From positions 1,054,001 to 1,118,000 of the forward strand of contig CAJNOJ010000004.1 of assembly GCA_905250025.1 (NCBI GenBank): DNA of 64,000 nucleotides, given 5' to 3'. The position numbers were made by a program, and so were the translations under genes. This stretch comes from Adineta ricciae. Its lineage: Eukaryota; Rotifera; Eurotatoria; Adinetida; Adinetidae. A model generated the notes under the pieces. The model searched no databases. It was not told where the DNA came from and worked only from the letters and a program-made list of their open reading frames with translations. The stretch's first letter is position 1. Every line of letters begins with the position of its first letter. Positions 37,663 through 49,228 of this stretch are shown piece by piece.

Positions 37663-40600
37663 TTACACATAGTTTTCACGACCTGTCGATAATTTATGTT
37701 GATTTGAATGTTCGAAATATTTCGTTCTATCGCGTACTGGAAACGAGTGATCTGAAGAAAGTGATGTATCAGTAGCGCAATCAAACGAAAAGGATTTCAT
37801 TGGTTGAGGCGGCGGTGTGGCACGTCGTTCGATTGATTGATATCGCGAAATACTCGTTGGATTGTGATTGATTATAACTGGTTCGGATACACGTGATTGT
37901 CGTTCTTGTTCAGTCATTTTGTATCGCAGAGCGTTTTGTCGATGACATGAACGGCGTCTATCATTCGATAAAATGGATTCATCAATTGGCTTCATTTGAA
38001 TTGCTTCGCCAAGTGTGAATAGTCGTGAACTAGAATGATGAACGAATGTTCGTCCACCACGATCTGTCCGAGATTTTTGTGCGAGGGTATGAGAGAGATT
38101 TAATTGTTCAGCACAGGCATTCATTTGAGATATGAGATGAATCTTGTTCGTTGTTAACGTCAATGGACTGTTGTATCGTGATCGACTGTCACCTATAATC
38201 GGTTGTTGATGATTGAGAATCGGCGGAGATGTTTGATTTAAAGTTATATCCGGCTTCTTCACGACTGGTATCGATGTGAATGATGTTGAACGAGATGTGA
38301 GTGACATTGACGAATTTGACAAACGTTGATTCATCATACTTAATGTTTCCGTGGTTAAGTCTAGGTCCTGCTGCTCAGGTGTCGATCTGCTAGAAAGAAA
38401 AAAGACATGAAACCATGCAATTCAGTCTACGATTATTAAAAGCGACAAGTTATAAAATTTATTTCGAGCAACCATTCCTTACATACCGATAGTATACTTA
38501 GAATATTTACAGTCTGGAAAATAAAAATTCTAGATAAATCTTTCATTCTTTGTCACGAGATTCTACGAAACATTCTTTGTTGTTGATTATGGATTATTAA
38601 CTGAATATCTATCGAGAAGAAACGCAAAAGAACTAACCTTGTTGATATATATTCATCGCCGGCAGTAGTTTTAGATTTCGTTGTTGTTACATGTCGTTCA
38701 TTGATAGTTACTTGTTTGTTACTATTTTGTTCAGTATCATCATCTGTATCGTTATCGGATAAACAATGAAATTGTTTCAATGACGACGTCCGTTTGACAT
38801 CTACTGTGTTTAAGCGTCGAGATTCTTTTGTTAATTGTTTTGGTTGTTGTCGATGTTCAGCACTACCTAAGGATGAATGACGAGATAACGATTTAGATCG
38901 TTTGACTTTGCCAATGGTTATATTATGAATGGTTGTTGCTGACGAACGCATACTTGAATTATTGTCCGAATCATCAGTGGTATTGCTTGTTAGTTTCTCT
39001 CTTTCTAAAAATCGCTTCGATGGTTTATAGGTATTCTTCGAGCTACGACGACGCGCAACGGCGAATGTAGTTAATGTCGAATTCGAATTTGGAATGACGA
39101 TACTAGTTAAAACAATGCCTCGTCCACAAGCGATAGATGTTGTCCAGTCAGGCATGGGAATAGGCAATGGAGCTTTAGTACGACGAAAATGTTCGCTGAT
39201 TTCAGAACTATCGTCATTGAACGGTGGATCAGATGCAGCTAAACCAGAATCATGTGAACGACTAACAAGTGGTAGATGTGGAGATGATTCGACTTCATCG
39301 AGACTTTCCATTGATGATGCATTTGGACGAGCTAAACAAGAGATACTCTACTGGAAAAGTCTCATTCGTTTGTCTTTTCTTACTTCGATTTTGAATTTCA
39401 TGAATAACAATGCGTTTATCTGGAATGCAGGTGAGGATATCTGAACCGAATAATGTTGAACAATTTTGAATTAAAAACTCGACCACAGATGACATAACAT
39501 CAGCCTCTTGTTTTCCCGATCGAATCGTTGTTGTCTCCGTTTTAAATAAACTATTCGATACGCACAAACCCAAATTAAACGGATTCATACCATTCGTATG
39601 AGCACGTTCAGCAATGTGATGAAGTGTACAAATGAAACCTTTCAATAATAAATGATTGGCTTCGGGTAGAGTCGAAATGATGCTTAAAAACCGATATGGA
39701 AACGTGAATGACAATGATTAGATCGATTTACCTTTTTCTCGCAAAAGAGATCTTCTCGGGTAATGTGGAAAGTCGAAGACATTTTTTAAAATTGTCGTAT
39801 TGAATCGAAGTAAACAATGGTTCAGGTAACAAACGCAGAAAGTGCTGAAAGAAAAACGATACTGTTGACAGCTATACTCGAATAACCTACTTTAAAAACA
39901 CCAGCAGCTAAGATTGGATGTAACTCATCGTCGTGTATCGAGACATTCCGTTCAATTTTATCGATACATTCTTTAACCGATCGCGTATTAGCTACTTTAC
40001 GAAATATACCTATAGTGTCGGGCCCTTTGGAAAACAAAATTCCAAATAATTGCTAAAATGTGATCATTGATTAAAAAACGAAAGAATAAAAACGTGTTTT
40101 CGTACCATGATAATAGGCGGTAATTGATGATCGTATCTTAATATGAGTTCATCGAGTGGTTGACCGAAAAAGGAGTATCGATTGTTTGCTTGATTCGGTG
40201 AACTAAGATACGGAGTTGAAGAGGAGTGATATCCATCAGTCAGCGTTTGTTGAGTTTTGGCTTTTCTCTTGTGAAAAAAACGATATTTTCTCGAAGGATT
40301 ATCTACAGAACTGGTTTATATACGAAATTTTCTGCAAAGGCTTATCTACCTGTCAGAATGTCGCGCTTACGCAACTCAAAATCATGATAATTCGTTGTTG
40401 AAACATTGTTCAAGCTCGATGTTGAACTGTGTTGATTCGTCGGATGTGTTAAAAATTCTTCTCCTTCAAACGATCGTTGGTTGGGCAATCCATGGTTCGT
40501 TGTTTTGATATGTTTCATTTTAATTGCGTACGGATGTTCATGGCCTACGAAAAGACACAGATTTCTCAGAAACATCCTGCGCTTGTTTCTTCAAGTGTGA

Positions 40601-42199
40601 TTGAAAAGTTACAAAACTAAACTCTGCTCTCTTTTGTCTAATGAGGAGATTAAACTTCCAATGACATTGATTCGTCTTTCAAAATGATTAACATAGTCGT
40701 GTGACAATGATTGATACATTCTCTCTTTCACTAAATCTCCGAGAAATGTCAAACGTAGGTGTTCTCCTTGCCCTAATATTGACTGAAGGGCACATTTTCA
40801 TCTGATTTATGTCTAAGAATGCTTTCATATCTGTACCTGCCGCTTGATTTTGATCATATAAATAATCAAGACTTTTCGAACGTATAACAACATTACGAAA
40901 GAAAGCGAAAAATGCCGGATGGTATCGATCAGTCTTCCGTGAACGTTCGTTGGCCATGGCCGTGCTCAATATTTTCTTTCTTTCTTTGCTGTTAAGAAAG
41001 AAAAATACAAGCTGTACTACTTATGTTGCTCTGTGTACAAATGAATGGCAGACTCCTGGTTACGCTGTGAGAACTTAAGTAGTCTTGTGATTCGACAAGA
41101 AAGAGAAAAAGAGAAACGAAAATGTGACAAACAAGAGTTTGCATACGAATACATTCGTCAGATGAGGTTTCTCTTTTTCACTCTCGTTTTCGTTTTTCTT
41201 TTCTTTCATGTAATGTCTTTACTAACCAATTAATGGGATATTTGTTATTTGAGAAGATGAATAGACATTCAGATTTGTTGTTGGAAGTGTTCCATTAGAT
41301 TGATCGTGGGTGACAAATAGGACATAATTGTCGACCAATGGATCCTTTGTGTAAAGAAAAACAGGCAATTTATATTCATATATCTGCATAAACATACTCG
41401 AAGATGAAATGCATCGATACATTTTCTAATCAAATCATGAACTGTTTCTTCAGCTCGAATGCCGATTACTTTACGCTAGAAGAGGAAAAACAAAGCTAAC
41501 ACTTGTTTTCATTTCTACTCGTTTTTTTTTGCATTACAATTAAGAATGACGGCGTGGTGTTATTTTGATCTAATTCAGAATTTCGATCGATGACAATGCG
41601 AACGTGTTCGATATGGGAATTGTTCAACTGCCACCACGAACGAAGCGTACTAGAAGCAGAAAACTGCTCGTTGAAGCGAAATTTTTCTCGAGAAACAAGC
41701 TTTACGATTCAATGTGTTCTTTCCAAATATCTCGCATAGGTTTCGTTTCGAATTCAATAACAAAATTCTCCGCTATTGGCCATCCGATAATCAACGACCG
41801 AGTAGAATCATAATAATTTAATGAGGTGATTTCCGCGGCGGCCGAATCGTTTAAATGTGTGTATAACCAAACACGATTTAAGTCAACACGTTGTTTGATC
41901 TTATATAAAACATGTCGATGATTATATTTACCAATAATCAATTCGTTTTTAGTTGTTAAAATCATTAAACGTCGACATGTGGTGTAATCACGAAAGAGAG
42001 TTACATGTGCCCATAGATCGTACGAATCGAATATTCCCACTGATATTAAACAACGATAGATATCATTCGTGCTTTGCGCCGGATTATCGACGCTGGCACG
42101 TTTATTACCAAGAAAATATCGACTGATCGAACGAGATTTTCGAGTTGGCGGTTGTGAGACGACAACTTTCTTCGAAAGTTCATCACTTGGATGGTTCAT
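37663..42199 (-). CDS. RhoGAP protein with PH-like, RA and RhoGAP domains (ARHGAP20-like)
   Basis: GTPase-activating protein for Rho-family GTPases. The N-terminal exon (42199 to about 41708) has a basic start (RKSRSISRYFLGNKRA) and a PH-like region (LTTKNELIIGKYNHRHVLYK, PMRDIWKEHIES). Ras-association blocks are GIRAEETVHDLIRKCIDAF, DPLVDNYVLFVTHDQ and HEHPYAIKMKHIK. The RhoGAP domain has LPPIIM, GPDTIGIFRKVANTRSV with the arginine finger, then LHPILAAGVFKHFLRLLPEP, LHHIAERAHTNGMNPFNLG and FLIQNCSTLFG. The long C-terminus is Ser-rich and probably disordered (blocks such as KRSKSLSRHSSLGSAEH). PH-RA-RhoGAP order matches ARHGAP20. The intron of about 680 bp between RA exons contains a phase-compatible alternative first exon at 40837-40957. 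Confidence 0.85.
40837..40957 (-). other. Probable alternative first coding exon of the RhoGAP gene
   Basis: An ATG at 40957 opens a protein-like stretch (MANERSRKTDRYHPAFFAFF, then RNVVIRSKSLDYLYDQNQAAG) ending in a GTACAG donor after one base of a codon. The next exon (HEHPYAIKMKHIK, ending the RA domain) needs exactly phase 1, so splicing would keep the RhoGAP frame. The product would lack the PH-like region and most of the RA domain. It could instead be a chance open frame. Confidence 0.45.
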
Positions 42200-43764
42200 G
42201 ACGATCCGATTGAAAATGAAAACATCTAGAAAGACAAACTTTCCCTGAATGGATTAATTAAAGTTAAATTTATTCTTCTTCACGGTGACCATTGTCTCAC
42301 GCTCTGAACCAACCATTAAAGATATGACTATAGGGGTCTCACTTTTACCTTTCCTTCTCATTAGAAAAACATGAACTCGCCGACGACAATGAGCGTGATA
42401 GATGTCGATTCTCCTCTCAAACTATTCATTAATGTAATTACTCGTATCTCGTATAACTACGAGCTATTTATACGTTCACAGCTGAAGTGTATAATTGCTT
42501 TGAATCGCGTTGTTGCGAAATAACCTACTGGAAAAGAATCGATCATAATAGTACTTGAAAATTATATATATTACAAACGCTTATTGTAACTTGTTTAGAC
42601 AGTCTGAATGAAGAAATCACCGGAATAAGTACTTAGACATATCGAATACTCAAGGATGTGGAAATAAGCAGTGCGGGTGAAAATATAAAATATGTTCGTC
42701 GTTGTTGAAACTGTCATCCACAATTGATGAAAGATGAAATCGAAAATAAATCTTTGTCTGATTGTCAAATAGAACAGAAATATACCTTATATTTTGCTAA
42801 CTGAAGGACATTTTTCAAGGTTCCAATTGACAAAAATGATCACACAAGACAAATCGTTTATGTAATTACCTTCATAACGATTGTATCTATTGTTTCTTTC
42901 TCGAAAGAAGACAATTCTGCATGTGATTTCATGCGAAAGCAAGTCTACTGTACAGTGACAACGATCAAGTCCGCGAAGAAGGACAAATAGATTTATTCTT
43001 CTTAGCGTACGATAAACTCGTTTGAACAAAAAAAAAGAAGAAAAAGAAAATGTGAAACGAAAGTCATCGTCAATTATGTCAACATATATTTAAATAAAAG
43101 AAGAAGAGAAAAGAGATGGCAGAGTGCGGTTCTTTGTCGATCAATGAATAAAAAATCGATCGATCATCCCATGTGTGTGCGTATACGTATGAAACAACCT
43201 GAGGCAATCTTTGAAGTTCTCTCATTATTTTTTTTCTTCTTCTCGCGCTCACTTTTCTATGTCATCAGGCGATGAGCAAAACTGATTCGTGACAATTAAA
43301 ATCACATGTTTGTATCTATCAAATGTACGATGAGAATATACAATTAAACAAACGATACAATCGAACAATCGTTCATTGAGTGACTTTGGAAAGATTTCGC
43401 TCGTATTTGTTGAGCGTAATTTGAGTGTACATTAAATAGATATGAAAATTCTCATCAATTATATAATTCATAAACAAATTCGATATCACTTGAATGAATA
43501 AGACGAACTATGAACCGAACAGACAAGGCCGCGCGATTCGATGGAACAACATTCGGCATCAGAAGCAATGTCCTATTCGAATTGCATCTTTTTATTAATT
43601 TCCTTTCTATTTGTTTGGCTTTGTGTTCTTTTTTTTTTTGTTCTGAATAGAAATCAAATAATACAATTTGTACACAACAGGAAAAAGAAAGGAAAAGTAA
43701 GAAAGTGAAAAACATTGAAGTATTGTCAATTGTTAAAGATTATGTGTTTTTTTTCTGGCCGTTT
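42200..43764. other. Intergenic region, no gene recognised
   Basis: About 1.5 kb between the RhoGAP start and the SENP gene stop. It is AT-rich with GAAGAA-type purine runs near 43030-43120, and has no open frame resembling a known protein. It should contain the RhoGAP promoter and the 3'UTR of the SENP-like gene. Confidence 0.4.
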
Positions 43765-45524
43765 TTAAACAATAAGTTCCTTCGTGTAGATTTCGAAGAT
43801 CATTTGCAAACGAAATTGTGGCATTTGGGCTTGAGTAAAGTCTAATGGCCATTCTCTGGCGAGATATTTTCCGAACTGACAAGCGAACACGCCACAGTCG
43901 CTACCGTTTGCTTGTTCAGGTATCATATTCATTGGTTGAACACGCCAACCATCGGGCATAGGACTAATCTGTCGTTTTGTTGCGTACATATGTTCAACAA
44001 AGGCATAAACACGACCGACACACATGTCATCTGTTCCACCTAATGAATCATAATATCCAATACAACGAGAACGAAAATCGATCGTCTGAAAAAAAAGAGC
44101 AAAGAACGAGCGAGGATTTCTTTGCTTGTTGTGTCAATGAAAATTTTTCACTCACAGTTAGCGTCCAATGGTTTCCTTGATGAATAGGGATAAGAATAAG
44201 ATCATAATCAAAGAAGGTGACATTTCCACGTCGCATCCATCGATCCCAACTAGTATGTGTTGGGCCATCTTTCGATAGTTTCGAGTAGAAAAATGTGCTG
44301 AATGCATATACACGTAAATTGCCTTGTGTACCGCTTTCACGGGCGACTAGTGCCAAATAAAAGTTCACAACCTATTTCGAAAAACATTGAATTCACATTT
44401 ATAGTGACACAAACCAAGACTAAGCGCACTTCATCGTTGAGCCAAGTAAGACCGCGAAGTGTACGAATGTCTTTACGAGTTATAGGCTGATCACCAATCG
44501 TTCCGAAAAGCTCATTTTCGTCACCACTTAAGATAGATTGAACGAGATGAAGTTGATCATCAGCCAAAGCTACAACAAACGTCAATAAAAACATTTGAGG
44601 AGGCCAGAAATTTACTATATGTTCGACGCGTACGCCAAGCTGATTTAGTCGAAGCGGTCGAAGGGACTGTCGACGACGAAGTTATTTGGAGAGATGACAA
44701 ACGGGATGTAATAGTCTTTGAGAAGAAAGACACGGTTATACGTTAATATATAGAATTAGTTTAGACTTACTTCAGGTGTTGTGGACGAAGATGGAATAGG
44801 TCGTCTACGTTGAACGCCGAGATAGGGGAAATATTGAGTGAAGAATGGAAAACATACTTTTTAAGTAGTGCGCTGCGTACGGATGGGAAATGTTGAAGAA
44901 GATCATCAAGTCTATTAATAAAACAAGCAGAGATTGGAAAAGAACATGAGTCTAGAAATGACAACGTACGTCTGGAATTTGATTGGTTTGGCTTTGAGAT
45001 ATCCAACAATGGATACTACGATAGATAGATTTAGTTCGACTGGAATTTCCAGTAGTGAGAACGTTCCAAGCCTACCTTCAGATCCATCATCATTTCCACT
45101 TTCATTCGGACTGTAACTGTTATTTTGATTCATTAGACTATTCACCGGCTTACTAAATCACAAGAAAGGGGAGGAGATTGATAAGGGCTCCCTATTCGAT
45201 GGAATGTCTTACTTTGATACTCTTTCTAGTATTTGATTCACCGCTATAATGTAAAATATAAATCACAGATACTCGTCAAAGAAGCGTTTCATACTATCAA
45301 ATCGTTTCTGTTGTTTTTCCGTTATTTGCTCTTGTAATGATGAGGGTCGATATGGTCGATTGATCTACTCAACAAATGGCACAAAATAAGTTCTCCACGG
45401 CCAAACATGTCGTTGCTCGTCAATTTACTTTATGTTGAGATACTGATTTACTCGTCATAGTGTTCGATGTATCACGTACTTGTGGATGTGTCGTTGTTCG
45501 TCGACGAGCTGCTCTATGTTTCAT
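43765..45524 (-). CDS. Sentrin/SUMO-specific cysteine protease (SENP1/2-like)
   Basis: ULP1-family protease that matures SUMO and removes it from targets. The N-terminal part (at least six small exons) is basic and Ser/Thr-rich (KHRAARRRTTTHPQ, PYRPSSLQEQITEKQQKRF). The catalytic domain begins at GDQPITRKDIRTLRGLTWLN, then NFYLALVARESGTQG and YAFSTFFYSKL. The catalytic His is in PIHQGNHWTLTV, the Asp in YYDSLGG, and Gln and Cys in QANGSDCGVFACQFGKYL. It ends FTQAQMPQFRLQMIFEIYT. All catalytic residues are present. The ATG lies two bases after a TTTGTAG acceptor-like tract, so the true 5' end may include an upstream untranslated exon or a trans-spliced leader. Only 149 bp separate it from PHB2. 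Confidence 0.9.
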
Positions 45525-45673
45525 ATCTACAAATCAACGGGAAATGAAAATCATGATTTTCTATGTAAAAAATAACATAGTAAAATCCTTCGTTTTCCTT
45601 TTTTTCATAATGAAGTTGGAAATATTTCGCTGCATAGCACAACAAGGAACAAACACATGAGAAACGAAACAAG

Positions 45674-47075
45674 TTATCGTCGTTTGCGTCCAAGATCTTG
45701 AGTAGTTTCATCAAATTTTGGGTCGGCAACATTGATCATTAAAGCTTGAGCATCAAGAAATGCACGATTCGTGCTTTGTGAAAGCTAAAAATAATCAAAT
45801 CAGAATTGAAATCACTAGTTTACCTATCGAACATACCGTTTTAGCAATATTTTGTGCTGCACGAATCTTTCGTAGTTTTAAATAACCAGGATTTTTACTA
45901 ATTGCATTGCCAATCTAACAGGGAGAAGAAAATGTTCGATGTATGTCATGTGTTACGTAGGAAGAACATTTACAAGTTTAGCTGACTCAGCATCACCTTC
46001 CGCGAGAACAATCTTTTGTTGACGTTCTTGTTTTGCTTGTTCGACTGTGAATACTGCTCGTTGTGCCTCTTGTTGAGCGACTTGTTTCGCTTCAACTGCC
46101 GCTGAATATTGTGAGCCGAAGCTCAATTCAGTAATCGAGACGTCATCGAGTAAAATATCGAAATCTTTCGCACGCTCGATGAGATCTATTCGAATCAAAT
46201 TCGACACTTGTTGTCGTTGAGTGATCAGCTGTGATGCATTAAATTTAGCGACAACACCTTTCAAGACTTCGTTACAAATTGACGGCAACACTCGTTCATC
46301 CCAATCAACACCTAACGATTGATATAGTTTAGGTAATCTCGTTTGATCAGGTCGAGCCAGAACTCGAAGTGCTGAAAGGAACATTCGTAGACCGTCATAT
46401 GAAATTCTTCGGAAGAGAAAATCAACGAACCGATAGTGACCATTTGTAGATCTAAATAAAAGAAAGGTTTGCAATGAGAAGTTCAACAATGGAAAGTAGA
46501 AACCTTTGCTGCCCGTTGGCGATTTGATCATACTTGGTCGGGCACGAATATCGTAGAGAATTGGATATTGAAACCATGGAATTCTATAGGGAAAAAAAGA
46601 ACAATCATTCTCGAATGTACTGACTTCGTATTCAGAGTCAATGTAAAAAAAGCATGAATATATTTTTGACAAAATCAAGAAGCATATAACTGTTTTCATA
46701 ACCTTCACGTTTTTCGTCTCTCTGCTCTAATTGACAATCTTTATTTACGGCCTGCCTCGCTAATGAAAGTATCAATCATATCTTGATCATTTCGCTTACC
46801 TGAAATGTAACCCTTCTGAATAGATGGTATTTTGATCGATACCACCAATACGATTGAAAATAATCGCACGATGACCACCTTCCACTAGACGAGCAAACGA
46901 AAAGACTTTTATGGAATACATTCATCGTTTCATTTGAGCAATTACCAGTAAACATCGATCGATAGATCCCATATGCAACTGCTGATGCACCAACGAGGAC
47001 CTTCACACCTAAGCCTAAGCCTTTCGGTGTGCCTTGAGACAATCGACTCGCAAAACTATTTAATTTTTCTGCCAT
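45674..47075 (-). CDS. PHB2: Prohibitin-2 (mitochondrial inner-membrane scaffold)
   Basis: SPFH-domain protein that forms ring complexes with PHB1 in the mitochondrial inner membrane, acting in cristae shape, m-AAA protease control and mitophagy. The N-terminus ([20 protein letters not shown]) and hydrophobic anchor [18 protein letters not shown] are followed by [116 protein letters not shown] and [19 protein letters not shown]. The exon coding only DLQMVTI is very small. Full length compared with human PHB2, ending DLGRKRR. Starts 92 bp after the TEDC1 stop. Confidence 0.96.
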
Positions 47076-47167
47076 CTTTTCTTTTCTTTCAATCTAAAAT
47101 CAAATACATTCTCACATTAGGAACTAAACATGACATTTATCATCTATGTGCAATTCTGTTTTCTTTA

Positions 47168-48818
47168 TCAGACAATCATAACATTTTGAAATTTATGAGA
47201 GAGTTTATCAAGTATTGTACGTTGTTTTTCGATCTGTTGATCGATATTTGTTTGTAAAGTATTCAGACACGTCGTTTCACGATCGAAATCGATTGGTTTT
47301 ATGAAGCGATTTGCATCTTGAGAATCGGCTTTGTTCGTATAGACTAGACGATGTGGTTGATGAAGAAAAAGTGTTTGAGATGATTGTGTCGACGATTTCG
47401 GGAGTATCGACGGATTACTTGCGAGCAATTGATTGAACAGCGAAGAAACCTGAGTATCAATGGAAGTCAAAATCGATGAAACATCCTCTTTAATCGACGT
47501 GTTATCGTTCTACATAAGAGAAAAGTAATGATTGACAAATGCTTGACACATATTAGATGATTTACATTTGATAAGCATAGTTGCTGAAGCCGGACGAGAG
47601 CGCTGTCGAGTGTGTCGATAGCTGCATTAAACTTCTGACGTTCTACTTCTAAACGTTGACAATCAACTTGTCGTAGAGGCTCGTATTCGTCTTCATTTTC
47701 ATCTTGATCATCGTCACTCTCGTCTTCCACGGTCGATGGTTGGTCAAGTACACTTTCCTAAAACATACGCGCATGAATTTGTAGATCTTCATTGGCGTTT
47801 TACCATCCATTTCCAAAAGACATTTTCATGTTCGTTCCAAAAGAGAAAGTAGTTCAACTTGTGGTGCTCGTTTTCCAGTTCGATCATGTACTAAACAAGA
47901 ACAGATACGAATAGAAATTCGATTCGGCTAACTTACATGAGACAACAAATGAGGATGTTGACAAAGATGCGCTTCGAGCGAAGACATATTGTGGCATTGA
48001 TGAATCTAATGAAAATCTTAGTGATAATTTCAATGTTATAAAAGAAAAGCTATTTACCTGATGCTGCAAACTTGTATTTTCAAGTAACAGTCCGTGAAGT
48101 CGTCGTAAGCCAAAACGCAATTTCGAATTAAAATGCATGGCTTGTTTTACTTGATCAATAAGACCTTTCTTTTCAAACGAATTGTTCGCTCGTTGGCTGT
48201 CATCATCCATCTACGAACACAAAACCGATATAGTAGCACAAATAAATCGCTAAAAAAGTGTTTACCGGATGAAGAGAACTGGTATCATCATAATCAAAGA
48301 TCGAATCATTGTTTAAACATGATTCCATACATGTTTCAATCAATCTCACATGATAGATTAGCCAACCAAGACAAATAAGTAATTGTCGACTGCCCTTTTG
48401 CATCGTACTATCAAGCGAGAGGAAATGTTCGTAAGTATAACCACGTGTGAATAAATCATTTTTCATTAGAAAGACTAATTCATCTAAACACAAGTGTGAA
48501 TTCAGTTGAAACGATTGCACAAGTGAAAAGCACCTTTTTGTGTTTGATTAAATTTATCAATATTGTGTTGCTGATTCGCTTTGGTGGGATCGAAATGCAA
48601 GATTTCAAATATCAGACGCCATAATGGAATAGTCTAAATAACATTCGATACTGTCCGAAGAGAGCGACGCGTGAATTGGAAATTCTTACAGCTTCGTTAC
48701 GATTAAACTTGGCCAAGCGAAAGATTTCAGGTGTGATTGGTGTAAATCCATAGAAAGATAAAATTTTACAAAAACATTCAATAATCGGACGGATTTGTTG
48801 TGGAGGATTGGATGTCAT
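47168..48818 (-). CDS. TEDC1: Tubulin epsilon and delta complex protein 1
   Basis: Homologue of vertebrate TEDC1 (C14orf80), which with TEDC2 and delta/epsilon-tubulin stabilises centriolar triplet microtubules. The match is from remembered family landmarks: TPEIFRLAKFNRNEAV then PLWRLIFEILHF, GSRQLLICLGWLIYH, and KLRFGLRRLHGLLLENTSLQ. The remainder is coiled-coil-like and acidic (ESDDDQDENEDEYEP, RLEVERQKFNAAIDTLDSAL, QIEKQRTILDKLSHKFQN). At least six exons with introns of about 50-70 bp. It lies between PHF10 and PHB2 on the same strand. If correct, it is consistent with an animal that builds ciliated cells. Confidence 0.78.
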
Positions 48819-49228
48819 TCTAGAGTAAGATGTACATAATTAGTTTTCTGGCGAACATAATCAAAAATAAAAGAAACAGAAAAAGACAAGACGATCTTTC
48901 AAAAATGTTTGTCGTTTATTAATATATTTATATATTTATATATGTGTATATTTGGTAGGTAAAGAGGACGAATAAGAAGAGCAGAAAAGGAAGAGAAAGA
49001 AGACAAATGTATAGAATTTGTGTTTTCGTGCTTTTTTGTACATATATATCTCGTTCTATTATTCACGTAGAAAGAAGAGAAGAAATGAAGAAACAAATAA
49101 ACAAACATGGAATAATTCATCCGCCTACCTAATCTAGGTAGTATAGAAAAGAGAAGATTGAAATATACAGCGAAAGGAAAATGTCGTTTTGGATTCATTG
49201 ATTGAGTTGAAGAAGTGTGCTCTTTTTC

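Noticed and set aside
41222..41422. Apparent frameshift in the RA domain of the RhoGAP gene
   Set aside because: A proper intron (GTATGT donor after HLR, ACAAAG acceptor before DPLVDNY, phase 0) restores the frame, so there is no lesion.
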